Below are positions 1 through 12,000 of a stretch of DNA of 64,000 bases, piece by piece; the stretch's first letter is position 1; each line of letters begins with the position of its first letter. The stretch spans positions 518,001 to 582,000 of the forward strand of contig JASKMD010000155.1 in assembly GCA_030144725.1 (NCBI GenBank). The letters run 5' to 3'. The position numbers and the translations under genes were made by a program. This DNA is from Haematococcus lacustris. Taxonomy: Eukaryota; Chlorophyta; Chlorophyceae; Chlamydomonadales; Haematococcaceae. The notes below the pieces were generated by a model. The model saw only the letters and a list, made by a program, of their open reading frames with translations, had not been told where the DNA came from and did no database searches.

Positions 1-198
1 GTCCTGCCCACCCACCTTCCCAGTCCTGACACCTCAGTAGCAGGTCATCTGCTGCTGTCACACCTGCTGGCATGTCACTCACTCTCGCACTCTCCCAAAG
101 GGCGCTCCGACCAAAGGGCCACGGTTCCATCTTGAGTGGGGGAGTTGTAGTAGCAAACGCACAGCAGCCGCTGCTGCCTGCTGTGCTTGTGACTGCAG

Positions 199-3100
199 TC
201 AGGCTCCACTGAGGCTGCTCCCCACCCCCCCGCGGGCCCCTTAGCCAACATCCACCCCCTCCTCCAAGCCAAGCACCCCGGCAGCAGCCGCAGCAGCCAG
301 GGCCGGGGGGCCGGCAGCAGCGGGGGGGCCAGCAAAGCCAGCGGCCCGCCCTGCCCTAGCCTGATGCGCAGCCAGGGGGGGCTGACCCTGCCACTCAGCC
401 TCGCCTGCGTCCCTCGACTGCCCGCCCTGGCAAGCCTGCAGCCTCCAACCTTGGAATGGCTGAAGCTGTTCTTCTCTGACCTGGCCCCTCCCCAGCGCCA
501 TGTGGGTAGTAGCCTGGGGGCCAGCAGCCATGAGGGCCACCTAATGAAATGTGGACGACCACCAGGTCACACCGCAGGGGGAGGGCATCACTCTTACCTA
601 GCCTGCTGCTGTCAGCTCCTGTGCCGCCTTGCGCCCCGCAGCGGCCCCCTGCAGGCCCCACCTCTCATCAGGGCAGCAGGGCCTACAGGAGCAGCAAGGC
701 TAGGGCACAGCCCTGGCCCCTCCCGGCGTCAGGCTCAGGGGCTGCACAGCCTGCAGCCTGCACTGCCAACCCAGGCAGCAGCGCCCACCACCACCACAGT
801 CCAGGTCAGGAACTGCCCTAAGTTTGTTCACGGCATGGCCCTGGGTGTCTGCAGGTCGGGGTGGATGACCGCCAGCTGCCCTGGTTCAGGCAGGTCAAGG
901 TGGCGGCGGCAAGGGCGCTGGTGCATGAGGGCTCGCTGCCGCTGTGCAGGAGGTGGGCCTCAAGCAGCCCCCCTCACCACCCCTGACCAGGTGCCCTGTG
1001 TGGGCTGCCTGGGGGATGGCCGCTGTGGGAGGGGGTGGGCCTGGGGAAGGGGGTCAGGGCGGGGGAGGTGAGGGGAGATGGCGGTGGGGGTGGGTCAGGT
1101 GCGTAGTGGAGGAGGGTGAGCCAGTACCCAGGGTGGGCAGGGCGAGCAGTGTACCGGCAGCTTCTTTCACGCCGTATCACGTATCGTATCACAGTGCCAG
1201 GGTTCAGGGTAGCCAGGCGCACAGGCAGCAACACGCCCAGGAAACAGTCCACATCAAGCCAGCAGCGCAGCGGCCGGACACTGCCTGCAGCACACCGCCA
1301 GGGAGAGTGCTGTCAGACAGCCTCCCCGGCCTGGCCTGACCTAGCTGCCACAGCAGCCCCTCTCCCTCCCTCCCATGACGCTCCCTCACGCCTGCCCACC
1401 CCTGCCAGCTGCCCTGCCCTGCACCACAGCACGCCAACCCCCCAGCCTGCCGAGCTCGCCAGCTTCCCTGACAGCTTTGGTTCGGCCTGCGTATCGCAGC
1501 TTTGCCAAGTTTGGTGTCCCGCACGGCTGCCGGTCCGGGGTGTGGGAGGTGGCTCTGGGGCTGCGGCCTGGCCCCCTGACTGCTGAGGAGGAGGCGGAGT
1601 GGGCCGGGCGGGTGCAGGAGGCCTGCGCGCAGCCGCTGCTGGCGGACCTGTGGGTGGAGGCTGACCTGGCCCTGGTGAGCTCACTCACTGCCTGCACCCG
1701 CGGCAACAGCAACAGCAGCCTATGTGGCCTCAGGAGCGCGGGGCAGTGGGGGGCGAGGGCAGCAGGTTGCAGCCTGCAGCAGCAGCAGCAGCAGGGTCAG
1801 GGTCAGGGTGAGGTGGACAGCCAACAGGATGACGGCATGAGGCCGCATATGGCCCTCAGGACCGCCCTGGGCTGCCGGGACTCACTCCACCCTGCTCGTG
1901 GCTGTGCCGCAGGTCAAGGACAGCCCTCACTTTTTCCTATTTGAAGAGATGCTGAGGTGAGCCAGCTGTTGCCCAGGGCTGCGCAGCCTAGCTGTCCAGC
2001 TCTGGCTATGAAAGCCATGTGCATGTCCCTCTCCATTCTGTAAACGTCACAGATTCTTGCCAAACTCTTGTAAGGCCAAGTTTTACGTTTTTACTCTACC
2101 TTCTCTAATTCTATCTTAGTGCCCCTGCCCCTACCCCTGCCCCTGCCCCTGCCCCTGCCCCTGCCCCTGCCCCTGCCCCTGCCCCTGCCCCTGCCCCTGC
2201 CCCTGCCCCTGCCCCTGCCCCTGCCCCTGCCCCTGCCCCTGCCCCTGCCCCTGCCCCTGCCCCTGCCCCTGCCCCTGCCCCTGCCCCTGCCCCTGCCCCT
2301 GCCCCTGCCCCTGCCCCTGCCCCTGCCCCTGCCCCGAGCCTGCTCTCTGACCCGCCCTCTGCTCTGTGGATCTGGCCTTGCAGGGCGGTGAGCCTGGCCT
2401 TCCTGCACGACCCCCAGGTGCCCAGCCACTGCAGCGTACCCCAGCACCCAGCCCTGGGGTACCTCCCCCCACGCACCGCAGTCCCACCCAGCCGGGACCC
2501 CCACCCGGCCTCCTCCTCCTCCTCAGCCCCCTCTGACCAGGCAGCAGGGGGGCCTAGCCCCAGCCAGTCAGCCTGCAGTGCGGCTCCAGCCGGGGCCAAG
2601 GGGCAGCAGGGGCAGCAGCCCTCTGTAGCTGTGCTGGCCGCCACCGCCTGCCCCTATCCACCTAATGGCAGCGTGCAGCTGGGCGGGGCAGTGCTGCTGG
2701 TGGCCCCTCTCTGCTTCATGTACAGCAACCCGGCCGCAGTGTACCGCATGCACAGATCACTGTACTGCAGGTGAGGAAGGGCTGTACTGCATGCCTCCAG
2801 CCGGGCCAATCTAGCCAGCCAGCCCCTCCTTCCCAGCCAGCCAAGCAGACTGACTGACTGACTGACCTTGGCACATACCTCCCCTACAATTTGAACTGTA
2901 TTGTCTTGAATCCTAATCTGTTGTCCAGGCCTTTTTGTGATTCCCTGCCCAACCCCCTTTCCATGTTGGGGCAATAGACGTGTGCATGGAACACATGCTT
3001 CTTATGTAAGCAACAGTTTGGACAGTGCCTAATGCACACAGCACTGTGCTTCAAGCTTGTGGGGTGGGTTGTGCAGGTACTGGGTCAAGCTGCACTCCCT

Positions 3101-5004
3101 GAGCCTGGATGGGCTGCCCTCACCTGCCCTGCCCCTGCTGCTGCGCACCTACGAGGACCTGCTGCTGGTGCGCCACCTGCCTGACCCAGGCCCTGCTCCT
3201 GACCCCCTGCTGCTGACCTGCTGACCTGCTGCCCCTCCGTAGTCCTCCCTGGGTGCTACCCTTGGCACCTAGCTCCTCCCTGGCCCTGGCCTTGGCCCCT
3301 CCATCTGTGCAAGTCTGCAACTTGCACCTGGCAGCAGGTTCAGCAGCAACCCGCCGTCGCGGTCACGCTCTTAGCAGGGAATGGGTCTCGATGCGTGCTG
3401 GGACGCAGCAGCACTGTTGCGTGTTGACATGAAAACTTGCAATGTCCAGTCAGAGTGCGCCATTCACGCCGCGCTGGGTCCAGGCTGCCTATAGCAGTTG
3501 CTAAGAGTGTCTGCGAGGCTCCAGAACACGTCGCGGGTTAGGGGCCAGCCACCCGGCAAGCCGCTGGGGCTAACTGCACACTCGTCAGGCCATCAGCAGC
3601 TCATCGCACCAATCGGCGGCCTCATCCGTGCAGAAATTAGTTTGTTTTCATCTCTTGGGCCATCGGGGTGGGCCAACCGCGGGGGTGACCCTTTGGCCCT
3701 GGCCCCTGCCTTTGGCCCTGGCCCCTGCCTTTGGCCCTGGCCCCTGCCTTTGGATCTGGCCCCTGCCTTTGGCCCTGGCCCCTGCCTTTGGCCCCAGCAC
3801 CCAACGTCCCTCGCAGCCTTGCCTGCAGGAGCTTGAGCCTGAGCTGAGCAGGCACCTGCAGCACCTGGGCATGCCCCTGGCGGCCCTGGCACTGCCCTGG
3901 ATCACCCGGGCCTTTGTCGGCTACCTCCCTGTGAGTCGGCAGCGACTGCCAGGAAGGGTGTGACCTGTGACCTCACTATGTAGTCACCTGTGGGAGGTGT
4001 GAGTCACACTATGGGAGGTGGGGGGAGCCAAGGGGGTGGAGGAGGGACCCTGCTGCTCTGCTGCGCCCTCCACTGCTCTTAGGCCTTCTTAAGGCTGCTG
4101 CTCCATTCCCTCCACAAGGCACTTGTGGTGGTGGTGCTGCTGCTGCTGTTTCTCCAGCTGCTGTCAATACCCTCATGCTTTGAACTTGCTTTGCTGGGCG
4201 GGTCAGGTGGAGGAGGTGCTGCTGTTGTGGGACCGGATCATTGGGCTGGACTCCCTGCTGCCCCTAGCGCTGCTGGCAGCGGCTGTGGTGTGCTTCAGGT
4301 CAGCCCAGGCCTCAACGCCGGTGGCGTGCTCCGCATGGCCTGACTGGTTGCCATGCTGACTGGTTTCCATGCTGACTGCTTGCCATGCTGACTGCTTGCC
4401 ATGCTGACTGGTTTCCATGCTGACTGGTTTCCATGCTGACTGCTTGCCATGCTGACTGCTTGCCATGCTGACTGGTTGCCATGCTGACTGGATGCCATAC
4501 TGACTGGTTGCCCCCTCTTCCAGTGAAGCACCGTGGCTGGGCCTGTCAATTGACTTCCTCAGACCTCTTGGGAGCTGCCTGACGGCCACTTTGGGAGTGG
4601 TAGCTTTGGCTTTGGCTGTGGCTTTGGCTTCGGCACAACTGCAGCAGCAGCCCCTGCCACCACTGCAGGGGCAGCAGGGGCAGCAGCAGGGGCAGCAGCA
4701 GGGGCAGCAGGGGCAGCAGGGGCAGCAGCAGGGGCTCATGGTGTGCAAACCACAGGCATACATAGGAGCAGCAGTCGTGGGGGTGGTTGTCACCATGTCA
4801 TGCCATGCTGCATGGAAGTTAGGCAGTTTGTGACATGGGTGGTTCTGGTACGGCTTGGGGCATGTTGTACTGTGTGCTGCATACGTGTGCAGGAGGCAGG
4901 TGCTCCTTAGTTGCCAGAGCAGCAGGGAGGTGCTGGAGGTGATGGCGGATTTGCAGCGACTGCAGACCGTGCCGCTGCTGCAAGCCATGCTGTTCAATGG
5001 CTGA
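199..5004 (+). CDS. TBC-domain (Rab-GAP-like) protein, TBC1D19 type; 5' end outside window
   Basis: Exons read by eye: 199-501, 855-952, about 1455-1674, 1913-1956, 2384-2770, 3077-3167, 3829-3930, 4207-4298 and 4893-5004 (stop TGA 5002-5004). Phases agree at all joins except that the third exon's 5' border is uncertain. The joined protein follows animal TBC1D19 over its C-terminal two thirds: GVPHGCRSGVW (motif A of TBC domains), PHFFLFEEML, YPPNG..VAPLCFMY, ALPWITRAFVGYLP, EEVLLLWDRIIG and a C-terminal DLQRLQTVPLLQ helix. TBC proteins stimulate GTP hydrolysis by Rab GTPases on membranes, but the usual arginine finger (IxxDxxR) and glutamine finger (YxQ) are not visible, so GAP activity is doubtful. 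The exon at 2384-2770 carries a Ser/Gln-rich insert. The 3167 donor (GTGCGC) is unusual. No starting Met is visible, and the first exon begins after an acceptor at 198, so upstream exons lie to the left. Confidence 0.8.
2122..2335. repeat. CCCCTG hexamer array in a TBC-gene intron
   Basis: About 35 near-perfect copies of CCCCTG lie inside the intron 1957-2383 of the TBC gene. One unit has A for G near the left end (CCCCTA). The array is C-rich on the coding strand, so the opposite strand is G-rich. The long Pro-Leu reading frames across it are repeat artefacts. Confidence 0.95.
3692..3795. repeat. 19-bp tandem repeat in a TBC-gene intron
   Basis: About five and a half copies of the unit TTTGGCCCTGGCCCCTGCC occur in the intron 3168-3828, one with GATC in place of GCCC. 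A similar CCCCTGGCCC-rich stretch occurs at 53110-53220 in an intron of the GH9 gene. Confidence 0.9.
4341..4512. repeat. 16-bp tandem repeat in the last TBC-gene intron
   Basis: 10.75 head-to-tail copies of a 16-bp unit close to TGACTGGTTGCCATGC. Copies alternate between GGTTTCC, GCTTGCC and GGTTGCC variants. There are no spacers, so this is a minisatellite and not a CRISPR array. A CAG/GGGGCAG-rich stretch follows at about 4630-4740 in the same intron. Confidence 0.93.
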
Positions 5005-6570
5005 TGGCACCATCCCTGCGGGGAGGTTGGGTGGAGGGTTTTCATCATACCATCGCCGCTATGCCATGGCGTCAACACGAAAGGTGTGAGAGGGCCAATG
5101 ATGGCCCTGCTGATGCCACCAGCATGGCATCATGGCCAATGCACATGAACATACACCAGCAGCATGGAGGGCATGGGGCGGCAGTTCTAAGGGGAGGTGC
5201 AGGGTGGGGCTTGGCAGGGTGGGGCAGCCAGGGCAGACATACAAGGGGGTGAGGCACACGAGGCATCCCCTACAAGGCAGATGCATCCCCTAAAAGGCAG
5301 AAAGAGTGGGTGTGAATGCGTGACTCAGGGCTGGGGGCTTGACTCAGGCAGCCAGGGCAGACATGGGAGGCGTGTGTGCACACGAAGTACTGCAAATGCC
5401 AACTACCAAGGAGCTCTGTTGTCTCAATGCGTGACTCACCCTGACCCTGACCCGGAGGGGGACGCTGTACGTTGGCAGCCACAGTTAGGGCACCGCTTGC
5501 CCTGCCGCTGTACGCCTGGCCATGAGCATAGTTCCACTGAGAGCCACCGAGCCTTCCGTACTCGTGTGAGGTGAAGGTGTGAGGTGAAGGTGTGAGGTGC
5601 AGCCCCCGCCTGCGACGAAGCCCAGGAGTCGCTGGGAAGGCATGCCCTTGGCCTTGCGCTTGGCCCTGATGGGCTGGGCAGGGTAGGCCCTGCTGGGTCG
5701 AGGAGGGCATAGCTACAGCAGGGCCCATGGCTGCGGTGGCAGCAGCAGCAGCAGCAGCAGCATCCATACTTAAATCATTACCACCCAAGGCCCCAACTAA
5801 TGCTAGGTAGATTATGCTCCTTTCATCAGGACCGCCGTAGTGGTGGTCGGGCATGGCATGGGTGGGCAGTGATGGGGCAGCTGAGATACTGTGGCTGCTC
5901 CTTACAAGGTCCCTAGTCAGTAGTGGAGTATGGCTGGGCATGAGCAGCTGCGGTGTGCCCCACCTGCTCATGCCCAGCCCAGCCCTACGGGACCCTACGG
6001 CATCAAGCCTTGTGGGAGGCACGGCAGGTTACGGAGGCCCGTGGCTGTGTCCTGGAGCTAGCCATAGTACACGTTGACAAGTGGCATCAGCGCCTGCAGT
6101 CATGCTTCCTGGCAAACCCTGCGGGGCACCTCTTGCGTCTGAACTAGCCTTAACTCCTCTTTGACTCGAAGCCCACCAGCCACTGTTCAGGAATGTGCCA
6201 CCGGGATGGGCATTGTGGTTGTACTGGGTAAGAGAGAAGTGTTGGTGCTGTTGCTTGCTCAACCGTGAACCGTTCACCTCGTATGGGATGTGCTCGCCTC
6301 AGGACACTGCAGGGTGAATACTGTGGCCCTAACAAAGGGTAAGGTTGGAGTGCAGGGAGTTAGATGTCGAGAGGGAGGGGGGGGGGTGCGTCTTAGTTTG
6401 GCATCATCCACTACGACAGGCGACCCGCAGCTCCGCAGCCATTCAGCTGTTGAATAGCACTGGACATTGCGCTAGACAGATTGCGCTGTACGTTGGCATG
6501 ACAGCTACCTCTGCTGCTCCCTAGTGCGCGGCCACCAGCACACATCACTGTGCACAAGTGGGTAACTAAA
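5005..6570. other. Intergenic, no supported gene
   Basis: Downstream of the TBC gene. A minus-strand open frame of 250 codons (5270-6022) contains a poly-Ala run and otherwise no domain I recognise. Its composition resembles the surrounding low-complexity DNA, so I do not call it a gene. A run of G lies near 6376-6386. Confidence 0.5.
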
Positions 6571-6574
6571 CAGC

Positions 6575-6800
6575 AATGAAGACTGCGCTAGACAGGCCAA
6601 CAAAACTCATTCAACAAGGAACAACATGTTGGACTGTGGGTAATCTCACTCCGCTACTAATTGTAGCATCCTCGGTCGCACCCTTGACGACTACAAACCC
6701 CACGTCCGGTGGCACGTTCGGGGGCAAACCCCCCGACCACTGGGCTCCTCATCAAAACTAACAGCTTTACGCTTAGAGGCTGACAGCCTGGCGAAACCTT
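6575..6800. repeat. Dispersed repeat family B, diverged copy
   Basis: Shares ordered blocks with 13845-14092 and 21684-21900: ACTGTGGGTAATCTCACT, then GCATCCTCGGTCGCACCC, then a CACTGGG(C/T) block and TAACAGCTTTACGCTTA-like sequence. The family appears to be a transposon terminal or 3' region. This copy lacks the GGGCCCGGCCATCAAT block present in the others. Confidence 0.75.
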
Positions 6801-7022
6801 CCTACCCTAACCAACCCTCGAGTTCGCCAGGGTCTCTTGGGCTGGGCTTTGAGAGCACTGACGCGCTCTGTGGACACGGGAATTTCATCAACCGCCCCCA
6901 GCCGGCGATACCTGCGGGCACAAAGAGCACGGGGACATTAGGGTGGAGTGCAGGAGTGTGGGGGCTGTGTGCGGGGCTTAGTGTGCGGGGCTTGCTTAGA
7001 GTGCGGGGCTATGTGCGGGGCT

Positions 7023-7120
7023 AAGTGCGGGGCAACAAGTGCTAAGTGCGGGGCAACAAGTGCTAAGTGCGGGGCAACAAGTGCTAAGTGCGGGGCAACA
7101 AGTGCTAAGTGCGGGGCAAC
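7023..7120. repeat. 21-bp tandem repeat
   Basis: Between four and five copies of a 21-bp unit beginning AAGTGCGGGGCAACAAGTGC. Degenerate GTGCGGGGCT units precede it from about 6970. No gene is associated with it. Confidence 0.9.
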
Positions 7121-7317
7121 CAGGGCAAGGGTCTTGCATTAACATTGCTGAGCGCTGCCTGCCTGTGGTCCTGACCAGCAGCGGGCTCAGACTGCGCTAG
7201 ACAGACAAGACCCTTTGCATCCATCATGGTCATACACTGTGCACCCCTGTGCCTAATGCTCGATCTGTCAGAAATGCCGCAGAGTTTCGTTTACAATCGG
7301 AGATCGTCAAGTTGGGC

Positions 7318-7345
7318 GGCCCCAACATGGGGTTGGTAATGTCAA
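7318..7345 (-). mobile_element. Fragment of inverted-repeat element A end
   Basis: CCCCAACATGGGGTTGGTAA matches the reverse complement of the right end of the element A copies at 16328-16960 and 17231-18900 (ATTACCAATCCCATGTTGGGG). Only the terminus is recognisable, immediately left of the retrotransposon remnant. Confidence 0.55.
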
Positions 7346-7346
7346 G

Positions 7347-8333
7347 TTGATGATCCACCCATGTGCGCACTTTTCCTTGATCAAAGAGCTGCGGACAAGA
7401 AGCCCAATAGCTGACAGTTTCAGCGGTGTGTGTCGCCTTCTATCGGGGCAACCAATGTGCGCACACAGCAAGTACTCCGGCGTCTCACGCATCTGCTACG
7501 GTATGCAGCTCTCCAACCCAGTGCAAACACGCATGCTCAGCTTTCTCAGGTTTGCTGCCAGGGTACGTGGCTCAGTGTCAGGCCTGATGGTGCTGCATGA
7601 GTTGGGGCAGCTGCCCCTCCAACTTTACTGGCTTAGGGCTGCATGCAAGTTCTGGAACACTGCCAAACTATCCCACAGTGACCTGCTAATGAGGGTCATC
7701 AAGGCAGATGTGGAGTTAGGCAGGGGTTGCCAGGCCAGCTGGAGTGCTCAGTTCCAGCTTGCCGCCAAAGAGCTGATGGGGGGTGAGTTCACCTTGAGCC
7801 CGGACATGGTCCTAGGCACCAAGGCTATGGAAGTGAAGTGGCTCGAGAGGTGGGGGAGGCGTTGGGTTGGGTTTGAGGGAGACCCTAGATTGCCTGAGAC
7901 GGTGCATCGGGAGAGATGTTAATATGCTGCATGGTTCAAGCATGGGGACGGCATTGGCATCAATCACATGGCACCACACCTGCTTAACAGACAACTATCT
8001 ACAGAAGTTCGCACGAGCTTGACTAGGTTCAGGTTAGGCAATAGTGGCCTGGGGGTGGAGAAGGCTCGGTTTGAGGGGGTAACTTTCATTGATCGCACAT
8101 GCACCAGATGCACAGAGGGGGTAGTGGATGACGCCATGCATTTCATCTTTAAGTGCACTGCCACGAGTTCCATCAGGGAGCAGCCGGAGTTTGCCATGAC
8201 TTTACAGAACAATAATGAGAATTTGCATGACTTCATGTTGAGCCCATGTGCACCTTTGTTTGTGCACCTTGCTTTGAAGTGCGTTACAGAAAGTCCCGAA
8301 CCCCTAGAGGGGGAGGGCGGCCAAGCAGCCTAA
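7347..8333 (+). pseudogene. Non-LTR retrotransposon C-terminal remnant (zf-RVT type)
   Basis: Two open stretches in one frame (7347-7919 and 7923-8333) are split by one in-frame TAA just after the tgt codon near 7919. The second half has the layout of the region after reverse transcriptase in LINE-type elements: a LTRFRLGNSGLGVEKARF segment, then a C-x2-C-x9-H-x4-C knuckle (CTRC...DDAMHFIFKC) as in zf-RVT domains. The first half (GSVSGLMVLHELGQLPL) is repeated in a minus-strand fragment at 62020-62307, so it is a dispersed family. No catalytic YxDD block is present; the element is 5'-truncated and dead. The assignment to a LINE clade is inference. Confidence 0.7.
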
Positions 8334-8335
8334 CG

Positions 8336-9055
8336 GCTGACGGCTTAAGCGGTGTAAGCCACATCATCATCACGCATCTGCTACTTTCAACCGCCATCAC
8401 AGCTTTCAGCATCGACCTGCATATGGGTGCGAGTTGTTGTTACAACTTACGAACATTCAACAGGTTAGTCATGCCCTGTAGAGTTGCTCACCCTCATCCT
8501 TACACCAGGGCCTCATGACCTGGGCCATACGCCAGTCACCCTCTCCCACTGCTTGCTCTAACATGTGACATAAGGAACATATCATGCCAAACAATCTGTA
8601 TGTGTGTCTTTATATTAGACCGACCCCAACTGTCGCACTTGGCTATCAGTACGCACATGGACATGCACATGGATAACCATGCATTTGCATGCTGTTCTTG
8701 ACATGTCTCATCATGTGAGTAGTATCTCAACACGCTGCTTCACAGCTTTATCCCATTAACCACACGCACCTAGCTGGCACCTGGTGGCGACCCCTCAGGC
8801 TGTACTACTACATAACCGCCTGCTGCGGTCCAGCTGCCCCTCACAGAGTTGGAGGCTGTCCACAGCTGAGCTGACCCGGCTGGTTCGGGTTACCCATCCA
8901 CTGTCACCACCTCGTCAGACTGCCTGTATGCCAGGCTTTTGTAGGAGTGGCGCACCATTCCCATGACTGCGCAGAAGCTGTGACGCTGCTGAGCAGCTTC
9001 ATCCTGCTGTTCACACGCACCCAGCTGGACCTACACGGCACCCCCAGGTGCTGTG
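8336..9055. other. Intergenic or 3' UTR of the minus-strand gene
   Basis: No convincing gene. The lipid-binding protein gene ends at 9056 on the minus strand, so part of this stretch is probably its 3' UTR. On the minus strand a TGTAA (plus-strand TTACA) lies near 8437, a possible algal polyadenylation signal, but it is far from the stop. Confidence 0.4.
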
Positions 9056-12000
9056 CTACTGCTTGTCTGCCTGCTGCAGGTGCTGCAAGTGCTTTGCGCA
9101 CCTCTTGCGCACGAGGTCATACAAGGACGCGCGCTCCCTCAGGCGCTTGGCAATGGCTGAGTGTGGGTCATGGAAGATGCGTGTCAGCAGCTTGACTACC
9201 ACGCTGTGCATGAAGGGCGCCATGACCTGCAACACCACCAGCGGCACCATCACCCAACAAGCAGCAAGGCGTGAGGTGGGGCGAGAGAGGGCCGCTGTGG
9301 CTGTGTGCCTCACAGGGCCTGTGACCTGCCTATTGCCCGGTGCATGGGAACAGTGCTTATCAGGCTACCCTTGAAGCGTAGCACAGGGGAACAAGACGTC
9401 AGGCCCTCCCATGCTAGCAGTCCTAGCAATGGTAAGGGGGACAGGCCAGGGAGGGCTCATAATCATCCGCAGCAGCAGCAGCATGGCATGGCATGCGCCT
9501 GACGGTGTTGCTGCAACACACATATTCATGGGGGCCTCATTGTGCATGGATGGTGGCAGGCCAACACCTGGCCTGTGCCCCGCAACAGCATGAGCTGCAC
9601 AGCATAACTGCCTCATAACCACCAACTGCATCAATGGGGCTCCACACATGGGAAGCTGACGGCTTTGCCCACCCTCCCTCCCTGCCCTAAGCACCCCCAG
9701 CCAGACAGCTCAAACTCTCCCCACCCCCTCCCCATTATTACCTTATCTCTAATGGAACCAGAATTGCCATGATGAGACTAAAAGCTCCCTGATGGGCACC
9801 ACATGGTGGTAGCCAGGTGGTGCAGGCAGGCCGCCCCCCTTAGTGGCACCCACCCTACTTCACCACACGGGTCAGCACACACCTCCACAACCCACCCACC
9901 CACCTTGAGCACGAAGGTGATGATGAACTGCGGAACAAATGTCAGGTGGGGGTCCACATGCAGCACCATGGTCACCCGGGTGCGGGGGCTGCCTCCCGGC
10001 TGGGCTGGCTGCAGCGGCTCCATGGCTACAAAGCTGCCCTGGCGCACGTCAACAGACGGGTTGCTGGCGAGGTGGGCGGGGATTGTGACGTTGTCCTGCG
10101 TGGGCGCATCAAGGGGTAGTGAGAGGAGTGTGAGAGGGGTGTGAGAGGGATGTGGATATTGGGCACCTACCCATTACACTAGGCACAAGCATTACGCACT
10201 CAGCCTCTAGATCCTGCCCCTGCTGCCAGCGGCAGCAGCAGCAGCAGGTTGCAGCAACAAGGTGTGCTAGGTTCAGCCAGCCCATCAGGGGGTGAGCTCT
10301 TTTTGTGGCAAGTGTGACTTGTGTCTTAGGCTCCGCTTAGTGGCTTAGTGCTAGATTGTGTTGGTCCGGTGAAGTGCTGCCTCACAGCGAGGGGACCTTT
10401 CTTCCTCAGGCCCGCAGGCATGCAGCCAACTGACCGGCAGGGCGCTGGGTGTGTGCAGGGAGGTGAGGAAGCAGCCGTGCTCCTCCAGCAGGTCGATGCC
10501 CACCACACTGAACAGCATGTTCACATTGCTCAGGGGCCAGGGGAACCCTGCAGTGCACAGCGCAGTACAGGGCAGACAACGTCACAGCAGCACAGCCCTG
10601 GGCAGCACAGCACAGGGGACTGGCAAGGGGTAGCGCCTGGCATCTGTCATCATCATCATCGTTACATGACGTCAGCCAAACATGGCGTGGCTTCAGACCC
10701 AGCACCGTCAGCATGAGCGGGGACATGTACAGCTCTTTTGCTGTGTGCACAGGTCGTCCTGCTGCTCTGCTGTCGCTGCCACCCCTGACTGAGGAGTGTT
10801 GGTGGTGCCAGCACTTACACATGACGGCCAGGCACAACATCTCCGCCATGCTCCACTCCTTGAGGAACAGGCTGTCCACGGCGTACTTGTTCCAGGTCTT
10901 GCTCAGGTCAAACTCGCGTGACAGACACAGCGGGTGCTGCAGCAATAGGGGCGGGCCAATGCTGGGCATCAGGGAGCAGGCGAAGGAAGGCAGAGGCCAG
11001 GTGGAGGTCCCCAGGGGGCCATGTGAGGGAGACATGCAGCACACAGGGCAGGTGAGTGAGGGGGAGACAAGAGAGGAGGCAAAGGGAGGAGCAGAGGAAG
11101 GAACAAAGGACTCATCAGGAGAAAGAAGGGGAATCACAGAGTGCAAGGTAGTTGCAAGGACTTGGCCCCGCAGTGGCCCTGGGACACCTTTGCATGCCAG
11201 CGTCACGCCACCTTGTTTGCTAGCCACCATGCCCTGGCCACCCACAATTCTACCCCTACCCCCCACCCCTTTGCGCTCCCATCCCTTTGCCCCCTGCCTG
11301 GCTAGCCTGGCTGCCCTGACCTCCAAGGGAGCCTGCAGCTCGCATCGCGCTCTGAAGCTGTGCACTGTGCAGCCTGGGTGGTACTGGTACATCAGCCGCA
11401 TGGGCCCAGGCGTCACCAGCGTCCAGCCTGCGCGGCTCACAGCCCAAACCTCAACATTGCCTGATGTCTGCATCTAGCACTCAGGGGGGAACGTCATAGT
11501 GTAGTCCTTTGCATCATGCACCGTTCATGCACAGACCTGAGCGCACTGCAGCTGCTTGTGGAGGCAATGCTGCATCTGCCAGTGTGGTTACCTTTGCTAT
11601 GCTGGAGCACAGTGAGCTGCGCATGGATAGGGCTCAGGCTGCGCATGGGGAGGCAGCTGGTGCTGCCAGGTCTGCCATGCTGCTTTCAGTGTGGGGTTAG
11701 TGCAGGTGAGGTGACTGAGGCAACGGAGGAAGCAAGAGGACGAAGCAAGGGAGGAGCAAAGCATGAGGCAGCGGTGAGACATGGCCCAGGCTGAGGTGCT
11801 GTCACCTGCATCATCATGCATGCGCTCCACCGCATGGTTTAGACAAGCGGCAGCGGTGAGCAGGCGGGCAAGGTCCTGGCGGTCCTGCTGGGAGGTGATG
11901 CCCCCCAGGTGAGGCTCTGGGTCGCAGTCTGGCTGCAAGCTGTGCTGCTGGCAGTACTCCATTAGTGGCTGCAACTCACAAGTCAGCCCAGCAACACCAG

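Noticed and set aside
2119..2391. Leu-Pro repeat protein
   Set aside because: It is the CCCCTG intron array of the TBC gene; flanking exons join in phase without it.
4341..4512. CRISPR-like array
   Set aside because: The 16-bp units are directly abutting with no spacers, and the host is eukaryotic.
5270..6022. 250-codon minus-strand gene
   Set aside because: No recognisable domain, a poly-Ala run, and codon content like the surrounding low-complexity DNA.
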